From NCBI GenBank assembly GCA_905216215.1, contig CAJMSZ010000039.1:1-20896 (forward strand): a DNA stretch of 20,896 nucleotides, read 5' to 3'. The position numbers were made by a program, and so were the translations under genes. Positions 7,242 through 15,217 of this stretch are shown piece by piece. Each line of letters opens with the position of its first letter. Within the stretch, counting starts at the first letter, position 1. This stretch comes from an uncultured bacterium. Its GTDB lineage: Bacteria; Bacillota; Clostridia; Lachnospirales; Lachnospiraceae. The notes under the pieces were generated by a model. That model was not told the origin of the DNA. It saw only the letters and a program-made list of their open reading frames with translations, and made no database searches.

Positions 7242-9101
7242 ATGTTTGTAATAGAAGATGAGTTAAAAAAATTGCCAGGGAAACCGGGAGTATATCTGAT
7301 GCATGACGAGACAGATGAAATTATATATGTTGGAAAAGCAATCAGTCTGAAAAACAGAGTTCGACAATATTTCCAGGCCAGCCGCAACAAGGGAGCAAAG
7401 ATAGACCAGATGGTGACACATATTGCACGATTTGAATATATTGTGACAGATTCTGAGCTGGAGGCTCTTGTGCTGGAATGCAATCTAATCAAGGAGCACA
7501 GACCAAAGTATAATACCATGTTAATGGATGATAAGAGTTATCCGTTTATAAGGGTATCTGTCAATGAAGAGTTTCCGCGCGTGACTATGGCAAGGCAGAT
7601 GAAGAGAGATAAGGCAAAATATTTTGGACCTTATACTAGTGTGAATTCTGTAAAAGATACAATTGAGTTGATTAGGAAATTATATAAAATACGGAGCTGT
7701 AGGAGAAATCTACCAAAAGACATAGGAAAAGAAAGACCTTGCTTATATTATCATATTAAGCAATGCGAAGCCCCTTGTCAGGGATATATTTCAAAAGAAG
7801 CCTACAGAGATTCGGTAGATCAGGTGATTCGTTTTTTAAACGGCAATTATGAGGGAATATTAAAAGAGCTAGAAGAAAAAATGTTTGAGGCTTCTGAAAA
7901 TCTGAAATTTGAGAAAGCGATTGAGTACAGGGAATTAATAAATAGTGTAAAACAGATTTCTCAGAAACAAAAAATCACCAATACAGCAGATGTGGACAGG
8001 GATGTCATTGCCATGGCGAAGGAGGGGGAAGATGCAATTGTTCAGGTATTCTTCATTCGAAATGGAAAACTGATAGGAAGAGACCATTTCTATCTGAAAA
8101 TCGCTGAAGGAGATGAACGACGGGAGATTCTGTCCAGCTTTATCAAACAGTTTTACGCAGGAACACCTTATATACCGGGAGAATTGATGTTACAGACGGA
8201 GGTTGAAGATCAGGAAATTTTAGAAGAATGGCTGTCACAAAAGCGAGGGCATCGAGTTCATATCAAAGTGCCGAAAAAGGGAGAGAAGGAGCAACTGGTG
8301 GAACTGGCATGGAAGAATGCTCTGATGGTTATGACGAAGGATAAAGAGCGGATTAAACGAGAAGAGGGACGAACCATTGGAGCTGTGAAAGAAATTGAAA
8401 AGTTGCTAAATATAAAAAATATTGTCAGAATGGAAGCATATGATATTTCTAATACCAATGGTTATAATTCTGTCGGTTCCATGGTAGTTTACGAGAATGG
8501 GAAACCCAAGCGTAATGACTATCGTAAATTCAAGATTAAAGGTGTTCAGGGGGCAGACGATTATGCAAGTATGAGAGAGGTACTTACAAGAAGATTCCAA
8601 CACGGTTTAAATGAGCAGGCAGAAGGAAAAGAAGCAGGAGGCTTTCAGAAATTTCCAGATTTGATTATGATGGATGGAGGTAAGGGACAGGTGAATATTG
8701 CACTGGAAGTGCTGGATACACTGAATCTGCAGATACCGGTTTGCGGTATGGTAAAGGATGACCACCATAATACACGAGGGTTATATTATCAGAATATAGA
8801 AATTGCAATTGACCGTAATTCGGAGGCATTTCGACTGATTACCAGAGTGCAGGACGAAGCACACCGGTTTGCGATTACTTTTCACAGGCAACTGCGTAGT
8901 CAGGGGCAGGTGCATTCTGTTCTTGATGATATTGTTGGAATTGGACCAGCGAGAAGAAAAGCGCTTATGAAGCATTATTCCAGTCTTGAGGAGATTAAAA
9001 GGGCGGAAGTAGATGAATTGAGAAGCATTCCATCTATGGATGAAAAAGCAGCGCGAAGCGTGTATAATTTCTTTAGACAAGAGAAAAAGCAGGAGGAATA
9101 G
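7242..9101 (+). CDS. uvrC: Excinuclease ABC subunit C (UvrC)
   Basis: UvrC makes the dual incisions of nucleotide excision repair with UvrA and UvrB. At 619 residues it has the normal length. The N-terminal GIY-YIG nuclease spans about 12-90 (PGVYLM...IIYVGKA). Cysteines C153, C167, C175 and C179 match the spacing of the iron-sulfur ligands reported for UvrC. The UVR motif that contacts UvrB is at about 204-239. The RNase H-like nuclease carries D401 (AYDISNTNG) and D478 (MMDGGKGQ), and a helix-hairpin-helix pair occupies 560-619. I place the start at ATG 7242 because the family begins just before ELKKLPGKPGVYLM. The frame is open further upstream to 6957, through the palindromic element and into ftsH, but that part looks non-coding. 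The ribosome binding site is weak (GGAAAGTGGAAG). hprK starts two bases after the stop. Confidence 0.95.
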   Translation: MFVIEDELKKLPGKPGVYLMHDETDEIIYVGKAISLKNRVRQYFQASRNKGAKIDQMVTHIARFEYIVTDSELEALVLECNLIKEHRPKYNTMLMDDKSYPFIRVSVNEEFPRVTMARQMKRDKAKYFGPYTSVNSVKDTIELIRKLYKIRSCRRNLPKDIGKERPCLYYHIKQCEAPCQGYISKEAYRDSVDQVIRFLNGNYEGILKELEEKMFEASENLKFEKAIEYRELINSVKQISQKQKITNTADVDRDVIAMAKEGEDAIVQVFFIRNGKLIGRDHFYLKIAEGDERREILSSFIKQFYAGTPYIPGELMLQTEVEDQEILEEWLSQKRGHRVHIKVPKKGEKEQLVELAWKNALMVMTKDKERIKREEGRTIGAVKEIEKLLNIKNIVRMEAYDISNTNGYNSVGSMVVYENGKPKRNDYRKFKIKGVQGADDYASMREVLTRRFQHGLNEQAEGKEAGGFQKFPDLIMMDGGKGQVNIALEVLDTLNLQIPVCGMVKDDHHNTRGLYYQNIEIAIDRNSEAFRLITRVQDEAHRFAITFHRQLRSQGQVHSVLDDIVGIGPARRKALMKHYSSLEEIKRAEVDELRSIPSMDEKAARSVYNFFRQEKKQEE

Positions 9102-9103
9102 AT

Positions 9104-10024
9104 ATGGGAGTAGAGCTAAGAAAACTGGTAGAAAAAATGAATCTGAAGAATATGACACCAGCAGTAGAGATCATAGGGAAAACAGTGAATATTCCAGAGG
9201 TCAACAGACCAGCCTTACAACTGGCAGGTTTTTTTGATCATTTTGATTCGGAGAGAATTCAGATTGTAGGAAATGTAGAATATGCATATTTGAAAACACT
9301 GACGGAGGAGCAGAAAGAAAAGATATATGACATCATTCTTGCTTATCGTATTCCTGCATTTGTTTTCTGCAGAACGCTCATGCCGGAGGACAGTTTTTTG
9401 AAAAAAGCGGTGGAGAATGATATTCCGGTTTTCCTTTCCGATAAAAAGACCTCATCCTTTACATCGGAAGTAATTCGATGGTTGAATGTAGAACTTGCGC
9501 CATGTATTTCCATTCATGGAGTACTTGTGGATGTATACGGGGTAGGTGTGTTAATTCGCGGTGAGAGTGGGATTGGTAAGAGTGAGGCAGCTTTGGAGCT
9601 GGTAAAAAGGGGACACCGGCTTGTTGCAGATGATGTTGTAGAGATTCATAAGGTAAGTGACGATACCCTGGTAGGTATGGCGACTGAAATTACCAGATAC
9701 TTTATTGAATTGCGTGGGATTGGCATTGTGGATGTAAAGACATTGTTTGGTGTGCAGAGTGTTAAGAAAACCCAGAATATAGATTTGGTTGTGAATCTGG
9801 AGGATTGGAGCAAGGAAAAGGATTATGACAGATTAGGAATGAATGAGGAATATGAGGAATATTTAGGAAATAAAGTTGTCTGTCACCGGATTCCGGTTCG
9901 ACCGGGACGTAATCTTGCTGTGATTGTGGAATGTGCAGCCATTAATCACAGACAGAAACAGATGGGATATAATGCGGCAGAAGAATTGTATCGTCGTGTA
10001 CAGGAAAATTTGAGAAAAAAGTAG
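9104..10024 (+). CDS. hprK: HPr kinase/phosphorylase (HprK)
   Basis: This enzyme phosphorylates and dephosphorylates Ser46 of the phosphocarrier HPr, the central switch of carbon catabolite repression in Firmicutes; in studied members the kinase activity is promoted by fructose-1,6-bisphosphate. The protein has 306 residues. H138 in SIHGVLVDVYG precedes the Walker A motif GESGIGKS at 153-160, aspartates D176-D177 follow, and the family signature ELRGIGIVDVKTLFG is at 202-216. The N-terminal domain (about 1-130) is the usual MurF-like fold. AGGAGG at 9091-9096 lies within the end of uvrC, seven bases before the ATG, and only two bases separate the genes, so uvrC-hprK is one transcript. A ROK glucokinase follows after 13 bases. 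Confidence 0.96.
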   Translation: MGVELRKLVEKMNLKNMTPAVEIIGKTVNIPEVNRPALQLAGFFDHFDSERIQIVGNVEYAYLKTLTEEQKEKIYDIILAYRIPAFVFCRTLMPEDSFLKKAVENDIPVFLSDKKTSSFTSEVIRWLNVELAPCISIHGVLVDVYGVGVLIRGESGIGKSEAALELVKRGHRLVADDVVEIHKVSDDTLVGMATEITRYFIELRGIGIVDVKTLFGVQSVKKTQNIDLVVNLEDWSKEKDYDRLGMNEEYEEYLGNKVVCHRIPVRPGRNLAVIVECAAINHRQKQMGYNAAEELYRRVQENLRKK

Positions 10025-10037
10025 GGGAATAGCTAGT

Positions 10038-10967
10038 ATGAAAAATTGTTTTGGAGTGGACATCGGTGGAACGTCAGTCAAAATGGGATTATTTCAGGAG
10101 GATGGTAAGCTGATTGAAAAGTGGTCAATAAAGACCAGAACAGAATGTGAAGGAGAACAGATATTACCGGACGTGGCAGCGTCCATCCAACAGAAAATGA
10201 AAGAACATGGATTACTTCCGAATGATGTACAGGGAGTTGGTCTGGGGATTCCTGCACCTGTCAAAGAAGACGGAATTGTACGCGGTACGGCAAATCTTGG
10301 ATGGAAATATAAAGAAGTAAAAAAAGAACTGAAAAGTCTTACCGGACTTACTGTGAAAACGGGAAATGATGCAAATATGGCTGCGTTGGGAGAAATGTGG
10401 CTGGGGGCTGGAAAAGGTCATGAGAATCTGGTTATGGTAACCCTTGGAACGGGTGTAGGCGGTGCAATTATTTTCGATGGGAAATGTGTTTCTGGTGGTC
10501 ATGGAGCAGCTGGAGAAATAGGACATGTCTGCGTCAATGAGAAAGAAACGCAGATATGTGGATGTGGAAGGAAAGGGTGCCTGGAGCAGTATGCCTCCGC
10601 AACCGGAATTGCCAGAATGGCCCGACAAAAGATAAGCCGGGAAAAAACGAACAGTATCCTTAAAGAAAATGATGTCAATGCAAAGAAGGTATTTGATGCT
10701 GTAAAAGCCGGAGATAAAATGGCGAAAGCTGTGGCAGAGGAATTTGGAAAATATTTAGGGTATGCACTGGCAAATATTGTAGTTGTATGTGATCCTACGA
10801 TTATTATAATTGGCGGTGGCGTGTCAAAGGCGGGAGAAATCTTGCTGCCATACATAGAAAAACCATTCAGGGAAAAAGTATTTTTTGCTAATGAAAAGAC
10901 AGAATTTGCACTTGCTAAGCTTGGAAATGACGCTGGAATTTGTGGTGCCGCCAGACTGGTATTATAG
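10038..10967 (+). CDS. glk: ROK-family glucokinase
   Basis: This is a 309-residue sugar kinase of the ROK family, most likely phosphorylating glucose to glucose-6-phosphate with ATP. It has the phosphate-binding DIGGT at 8-12, the catalytic aspartate D111 in GNDAN, the sugar-contacting E160 and H163 in AAGEIGHV, and the ROK zinc site CGCGRKGC with H163, C174, C176 and C181. There is no N-terminal DNA-binding domain, so it is an enzyme rather than a NagC/XylR-type repressor. It starts 13 bases after hprK, with a purine-rich AGGGGAA as a modest ribosome binding site, and is probably the last gene of the uvrC-hprK-glk unit. Substrates such as N-acetylmannosamine or fructose cannot be excluded by sequence alone. 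Confidence 0.92.
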   Translation: MKNCFGVDIGGTSVKMGLFQEDGKLIEKWSIKTRTECEGEQILPDVAASIQQKMKEHGLLPNDVQGVGLGIPAPVKEDGIVRGTANLGWKYKEVKKELKSLTGLTVKTGNDANMAALGEMWLGAGKGHENLVMVTLGTGVGGAIIFDGKCVSGGHGAAGEIGHVCVNEKETQICGCGRKGCLEQYASATGIARMARQKISREKTNSILKENDVNAKKVFDAVKAGDKMAKAVAEEFGKYLGYALANIVVVCDPTIIIIGGGVSKAGEILLPYIEKPFREKVFFANEKTEFALAKLGNDAGICGAARLVL

Positions 10968-11019
10968 TAATGTGTAAGAAAATAGAAATATGGATATAGG
11001 AGTTCCTATAGAATTAAGT

Positions 11020-11047
11020 AAGGCGTATGTGTTGAAACATACGCCTT
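11020..11047. terminator. Hairpin between convergent glk and pbp genes
   Basis: Bases 11020-11030 and 11037-11047 form an 11-bp perfect stem (AAGGCGTATGT and its complement) with loop GTTGAA. The T tract is short on both strands, but its place between two converging genes makes it the likely terminator for both. A smaller perfect hairpin, TATAGG-AGTT-CCTATA, lies at 10995-11010. Confidence 0.7.
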
Positions 11048-11087
11048 TGGTATCTAAGTCAATGATGAAACTTTTATTTACTTTACA

Positions 11088-13583
11088 TTACTCTGTACCT
11101 GAATCCGTAGATGGCTCTGAAGGAACTGTTGGTTCCGTAGGAGTCGTAGGTTCTGTTGTACCAGAATCATTGTTCTCACCAGAATGATCTTTATTATCAT
11201 CTGTTCCCTCTGGTTCTGTTTCCTCTGGTTCCGGCTCCACATAATGGCCTTCGCAAGTCTCAGTTGGCGCTGTACCAGGAGCAAAATACTCAGTAAGAGA
11301 AGGACATTCACCCGGTATTGCAAGAAGCCCGCTCTTTGTACAGATTGTTTTGCGTTCAATGGTAGACGGCATGGAGAAATCTTTGTATGGGAGATTCAAT
11401 TCACTGTTAATCCGGTTCATGATTTTTGCCCAGATTTTCTCGTGAAAATACCAGTTGCTTCCACTCATTTCCTTGTTATCATCATAGCCAAGCCAGATAG
11501 AACAGGTATAGTATGGAGTATATCCGCTAAACCAGAAATCCTTGTTATAAGAGGTTGTTCCTGATTTTCCTGCAACAGCCATATTATCCAGTTGTGCATA
11601 CGGTGCAGCGGTACCCTTTGAAACAACGTCTTCCATTGCGCTTGTCAGCAAAGCTGCAGTTGTATCTTTCAACACAGTGACAGGTTTCTGAGTATTGTCA
11701 ATCAGAACATTTCCGTCGTGGTCGAGGACCTTGGTGTAAAGGATTGGTTTATAGTAGCTTCCGCCATTAGCAATAGCAGCGTAAGCCGCAGTCAGTTCAT
11801 AATTATAAACCCCATTTTTAATACCACCAAGAGCAAGGGATTCATTATATTTGTCTGTATCATCCAAAGTGGTGATACCGAATTTCTGTACATATTCATA
11901 ACCAAGACCAATAGAAATTTCGTTTAACACTTTGATGGTAGGGATGTTCATGGACTGCTCAATGGCTTTTCGGAGTGTAGCAGTACCTACGTAATAGTTA
12001 CCCCACCAGTTTTGAACGGATTTTCCGTCTTTGTATTTGTATGGCTCGTCCACTTCTGTGTCAGCTAAAGTTTTTCCGCCTACATCAAAGGCAGGAGCAT
12101 ATACGGCAAGAATCTTGAAACAAGAACCTGGTTGACGGGTACTTCCCTGATATGCACGGTTTAACCCACGATTGGTAGTCTTTTCGCCACGGCCACCAAC
12201 TAAGGCTTTGATCTGTCCGTTGGACTGGTCGATAACGCATACAGAGGATTGTGGCTGGGGAGAAAGATTTACATATTCATCGTAAGTAATATCGTCTTCC
12301 TTTGTCACACTGGCACGGAATGCTTCGATTCGGGCATAGGCTGCATCCTGACTGGAGAACAGACGCCCCTGATCATCGTTATAATTATCAGAACCAAAAT
12401 TCTTTAAATGACCGGCACTGTAATTATCCTGAGAGCCATCTGCTCTTGTGATAGTCAGTGCATAATCCACTCCCCATTCTATATTCGATGGAAAGTTGGA
12501 ATCATTGGAGAGTTCCTGTTCGCAAATGTTCTGAATGGTTACGTTCTGGGTAGAAAAAATGGTAAGACCACTTCCATAGAGCGCATTGTATGCCTGTGTG
12601 TCTGAATAGTTCAGTCCCTTTTCAGATGTCAAATCATCCATTAACTGTTCGGTTAATGCATCATTAAAGTAAGAAGTAATATTGCTTTCTGCAAGTACTT
12701 CCGTATTGACCGTCTGGATACGGGCATATACGTCATCCGCTTCTGCTTCGTCGTATTCTTCCTGATTAATCCAGCCCTGTTCCAGCATATTTTTTAAAAC
12801 CTTATCACGCCTTTTGGCATTCTCTTCTGGGTTCGTGATTGGATTATAACGTCCCGGACTCTGAGTAATTCCGGCAATGGTTGCACACTCGGAAAGGTTG
12901 AGCTCAGAAACATCTTTTCCAAAATAGCGTTGGGACGCGGTTTGAACACCCAGTGTATTCTGCCCTAGATTGATGGTGTTCAGATAGCTTTCCAGAATAG
13001 TGTCCTTATCCAGCATTTTTTCAATTTGGATAGCCAGATACTGTTCCTGAAGTTTTCGTTCCACCTTTTCATACTTTGTTTCATTTACGAAATCAGGAAA
13101 GACGTTGTTCTTGATAAGCTGCTGGGTAATGGTACTGGCACCTTCTGTAAAGTTTCCTCCATTCATGATACCCACCATTCCGGCACGGATAATCCCCTTG
13201 ATGTCAATACCGTTATGCTGATAGAAACGGGAATCTTCAATCGCTACAAAGGCATGCTGCAGGTTTTTCGGAATCTTATCAATGGTAACATATTTTCGAT
13301 TTGCACCACTACCGGTTAAGTTTCCGGTGGTTGTCACGCCATCATCTGCTTTGATGGTAGAACTTAGGCCACTTGGTTTAATGCTTTCGGCGGTAATTTC
13401 CGGTGCATTATCAATTACCTGCTTTACCATCAGGCCGACTGCGCCCGCTGCAATAATGCAGGCCAGAACAAACAGAATTAAAAATCCTTTAAACAGGCGG
13501 ACACCGATTCTTTTCTTCTGCATCGTCGATTTGGACGTAATATTTTTTTGCTTTTTAGAAGCCTTTCGTTTACTATAATTCAT
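11088..13583 (-). CDS. Class A penicillin-binding protein (PBP1A-type transglycosylase/transpeptidase)
   Basis: This bifunctional peptidoglycan synthase has 831 residues. A basic cytoplasmic N-terminus leads to one membrane segment (about 33-55), with the rest outside the cell. The GT51 glycosyltransferase domain (about 90-265) has the catalytic glutamate E116 in EDSRFYQHNG, GASTITQQL at 148-156 and the RKLQEQYLA segment. The transpeptidase domain has the SxxK motif S487-K490, SxN at S544-N546 and KSGT at 673-676. A low-complexity tail from about 783 to 831 is rich in Glu, Thr, Pro and Ser, as in many Firmicute PBPs. AAGGAGG (13592-13598 on the complement) gives a clear start. It is transcribed alone from its own promoter, converging on glk. 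Beta-lactams would be expected to bind S487. Confidence 0.95.
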   Translation of the reverse strand: MNYSKRKASKKQKNITSKSTMQKKRIGVRLFKGFLILFVLACIIAAGAVGLMVKQVIDNAPEITAESIKPSGLSSTIKADDGVTTTGNLTGSGANRKYVTIDKIPKNLQHAFVAIEDSRFYQHNGIDIKGIIRAGMVGIMNGGNFTEGASTITQQLIKNNVFPDFVNETKYEKVERKLQEQYLAIQIEKMLDKDTILESYLNTINLGQNTLGVQTASQRYFGKDVSELNLSECATIAGITQSPGRYNPITNPEENAKRRDKVLKNMLEQGWINQEEYDEAEADDVYARIQTVNTEVLAESNITSYFNDALTEQLMDDLTSEKGLNYSDTQAYNALYGSGLTIFSTQNVTIQNICEQELSNDSNFPSNIEWGVDYALTITRADGSQDNYSAGHLKNFGSDNYNDDQGRLFSSQDAAYARIEAFRASVTKEDDITYDEYVNLSPQPQSSVCVIDQSNGQIKALVGGRGEKTTNRGLNRAYQGSTRQPGSCFKILAVYAPAFDVGGKTLADTEVDEPYKYKDGKSVQNWWGNYYVGTATLRKAIEQSMNIPTIKVLNEISIGLGYEYVQKFGITTLDDTDKYNESLALGGIKNGVYNYELTAAYAAIANGGSYYKPILYTKVLDHDGNVLIDNTQKPVTVLKDTTAALLTSAMEDVVSKGTAAPYAQLDNMAVAGKSGTTSYNKDFWFSGYTPYYTCSIWLGYDDNKEMSGSNWYFHEKIWAKIMNRINSELNLPYKDFSMPSTIERKTICTKSGLLAIPGECPSLTEYFAPGTAPTETCEGHYVEPEPEETEPEGTDDNKDHSGENNDSGTTEPTTPTEPTVPSEPSTDSGTE

Positions 13584-13608
13584 AAATTGTGCCTCCTTAT
13601 AATTGGAT

Positions 13609-13637
13609 ATTATACCAAATCCGCAAGTTTAAATAAA
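13609..13637 (-). promoter_or_regulatory. Probable promoter for the class A PBP gene
   Basis: On the minus strand, a perfect TATAAT (13609-13614) is preceded by TGG, making an extended -10 element, while the -35 at the usual distance (TTTATT) is weak. The predicted leader is very short, about 20 bases, and holds the AAGGAGG site. Confidence 0.6.
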
Positions 13638-13686
13638 GCAGAAAATCAAAACTTCATCTATATATAGGAGATTTTTAAGAAATTCT

Positions 13687-13715
13687 TTGGAAATATGTCG
13701 AAAACAGTGTATAAT
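13687..13715 (+). promoter_or_regulatory. Probable sigma-A promoter for yigZ
   Basis: TTGGAA (13687-13692), 17 bases and a perfect TATAAT (13710-13715). The leader of about 80 bases holds a small hairpin, CTGCT-GAAA-AGCAG, at 13759-13772. Confidence 0.65.
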
Positions 13716-13801
13716 GTGCGTAAATGCAAGGAAAGAAGTATTTGTTATAAGAAAATGCCTGCTGAAAAGCAGAAATAAAAAATGCAGGAGAAATAAAATT
13801 A

Positions 13802-14458
13802 ATGCTTAATAAATATAAAACAGTGTATATTGGTGGTAAAGATGAAATTGTGGAAAAGAAATCCAGGTTTGTTGCGACAGTGCAGCCTGTACATACAGAA
13901 GAAGAAGCAATTTCGTTTATTGAAAGCGTTAAGAAACAATATTGGGACGCAAGACATAATTGTTTTGCCTATGTTATTGGGGAACGCAGTCAGATTCAGC
14001 GTTGTAGTGATGATGGTGAACCAAGTGGAACTGCGGGAAAGCCTATGTTGGATGTGCTTCTGGGGGAAGAAGTTCATGATACGGTTGTTGTAGTAACACG
14101 GTATTTTGGAGGAACGCTTCTTGGAACTGGTGGATTAGTACGCGCATATCAGGGTGCAACGAAAGCGGGATTAAATGCCAGTACCATTATTGAAAAGTGT
14201 TATGGAAGAAAGTGGAACATTGCAACGGATTACACAGGACTTGGTAAGATTCAGTATATTTTAGGACAGAGAGAAATTCCGATTCTGGATACGAGTTATA
14301 CAGACAAAGTAGAGATTACTGTGCTGATTCCGGTGGAAGCAGAAGAAAGTGTACGAAGTGAAGTGATAGAAGGAACAAATGGACAGGCAGATATAGAAGC
14401 AGGAGAGGCATGTTATTTTGCAAAAGTTAATAAAGAAATGATTTTGTTTTCAGAATAG
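13802..14458 (+). CDS. yigZ: YigZ/IMPACT family protein (UPF0029)
   Basis: This 218-residue cytoplasmic protein belongs to the YigZ/IMPACT family. The N-terminal domain (about 1-125) has DDGEPSGTAGKPML at 70-83 and the signature TRYFGGTLLGTGGLVRAY at 99-116. The C-terminal domain (about 135-215) is the ferredoxin-like part. Eukaryotic IMPACT inhibits the kinase Gcn2; the bacterial role is poorly defined, with a suggested link to translation or ribosome stress. GGAG at 13787-13790 precedes the ATG by eleven bases. It is a single-gene unit with its own promoter and a strong terminator, convergent with hpf. That both convergent genes have translation-related families as neighbours may be chance. 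Confidence 0.93.
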   Translation: MLNKYKTVYIGGKDEIVEKKSRFVATVQPVHTEEEAISFIESVKKQYWDARHNCFAYVIGERSQIQRCSDDGEPSGTAGKPMLDVLLGEEVHDTVVVVTRYFGGTLLGTGGLVRAYQGATKAGLNASTIIEKCYGRKWNIATDYTGLGKIQYILGQREIPILDTSYTDKVEITVLIPVEAEESVRSEVIEGTNGQADIEAGEACYFAKVNKEMILFSE

Positions 14459-14509
14459 TAAAAGAGTGCCGGCGAAGCGGATAATCCACTATGCCGGCAC
14501 TCTTTTACT
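14457..14509. terminator. Bidirectional terminator between yigZ and hpf
   Basis: Bases 14457-14473 and 14493-14509 form a perfect 17-bp inverted repeat (core GAGTGCCGGC) with a 19-base loop; the A/T-rich outer pairs provide T tracts both ways. The left arm starts inside the yigZ stop codon. Confidence 0.9.
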
Positions 14510-14521
14510 TATGTATCGCGT

Positions 14522-15058
14522 TTACTGGAACTCTGGTTCAATCAAACCGTAGCTTCCGTCTTTTCTCTTGTAAACTACATTCACTTCATCTGTTTCAGCA
14601 TTACTAAATACAAAGAAAGCATGTCCTAAAAGTTCCATTTGGATGCAGGCATCTTCAGGGAACATAGGTTTCATTCCGAAACGTTTGGTGCGGACAATCT
14701 TAATCTCTTCCAAATCAGGAATATTAGATTCTTCTTCGATAAATTCCTGACGGAAATCATGTCCTCCCTGATGTTTAGCAAGTAATTTGGTTTTATATTT
14801 TTTAAGCTGACGTTCGATTATCTCCTCTACCAAATCAATTGATACATACATATCATTGCTAACCTGTTCAGAACGAATAATATTGCCTTTAACAGGAATT
14901 GTAACCTCGATTTTCTGCCGGTCCTTCTCGACACTGAGTGTGACGATAATCTCTGTCTCTGGTGTAAAGTACTTCTCTAGTTTACCCAGTTTTGTTTCGA
15001 CTGCTTCCTTAAGACCAGGTGTGATGTCGATGTTTCTTCCGCTAATGATGAATTTCAT
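14522..15058 (-). CDS. hpf: Long-form ribosome hibernation promoting factor (HPF/RaiA)
   Basis: In this family, HPF binds the 30S subunit and, in the long form, pairs two ribosomes into inactive 100S dimers in stationary phase. The protein has 178 residues: an N-terminal S30AE domain (about 1-100, opening MKFIISGRNIDITPG), a linker rich in acidic residues and a C-terminal dimerisation domain (about 118-178) with VRTKRFGMKPM and GHAFFVFSNAETDEVNVVYKRKDGSYGLIEP. I chose the ATG at 15058, which has AAGGAG on the complement of 15068-15073 nine bases upstream; the open frame extends 17 codons further but lacks such a site. It has its own promoter and a hairpin at the 5' end of the mRNA. Confidence 0.96.
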   Translation of the reverse strand: MKFIISGRNIDITPGLKEAVETKLGKLEKYFTPETEIIVTLSVEKDRQKIEVTIPVKGNIIRSEQVSNDMYVSIDLVEEIIERQLKKYKTKLLAKHQGGHDFRQEFIEEESNIPDLEEIKIVRTKRFGMKPMFPEDACIQMELLGHAFFVFSNAETDEVNVVYKRKDGSYGLIEPEFQ

Positions 15059-15103
15059 ATAGCTCAACTCCTTTTTTGTAAATTTCCCATAACCATATTC
15101 CCT

Positions 15104-15135
15104 TAGCAACTTTTGTTATGAGATGTTTGTTGCTA
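15104..15135 (-). other. Hairpin at the 5' end of the hpf transcript
   Basis: TAGCAAC and its complement (15104-15110 with 15129-15135) form a seven-base stem with an 18-base loop. With the transcript predicted to start near 15136, this stem would sit at the extreme 5' end of the mRNA, about 30 bases upstream of the ribosome binding site. It could stabilise the message or mark an operator. Confidence 0.5.
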
Positions 15136-15142
15136 TGCTTAT

Positions 15143-15172
15143 ATTATACCTTATCAGGAGTACAATCTGCAA
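15143..15172 (-). promoter_or_regulatory. Probable sigma-A promoter for hpf
   Basis: On the minus strand, TTGCAG (15167-15172) and a perfect TATAAT (15143-15148) are 18 bases apart. Confidence 0.65.
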
Positions 15173-15211
15173 TGAAAAAAGTATAAAATTTCTATATTTT
15201 CACGAAATTTT
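15173..15211 (-). terminator. Weak terminator candidate after the PAP2 gene
   Basis: On the minus strand, AAAATTTC pairs with GAAATTTT (complement of 15204-15211 and 15185-15192) around an 11-base loop, then ATAC and a six-T run. The stem is AT-rich and the T run is offset, so leaky read-through into hpf is possible. Confidence 0.35.
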
Positions 15212-15217
15212 GGCTTT

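Noticed and set aside
7049..7519. A 156-codon minus-strand open frame opposite the start of uvrC and the palindromic element
   Set aside because: The conserved GIY-YIG domain of uvrC occupies the other strand, and the frame gives no recognisable protein.
7120..9063. Twelve-base identity CGCGAAGCGTGT between the palindromic element (7120-7131) and the 3' end of uvrC (9052-9063)
   Set aside because: In uvrC the sequence codes for conserved helix-hairpin-helix residues and has no flanking palindrome, so a chance match is more likely than a second element copy.
10990..11187. A small plus-strand frame after glk (65 codons)
   Set aside because: It spans the hairpin at 11020-11047 and then the antisense of the PBP low-complexity tail. 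AGGAG before the ATG is absent and the protein looks like a repeat shadow.
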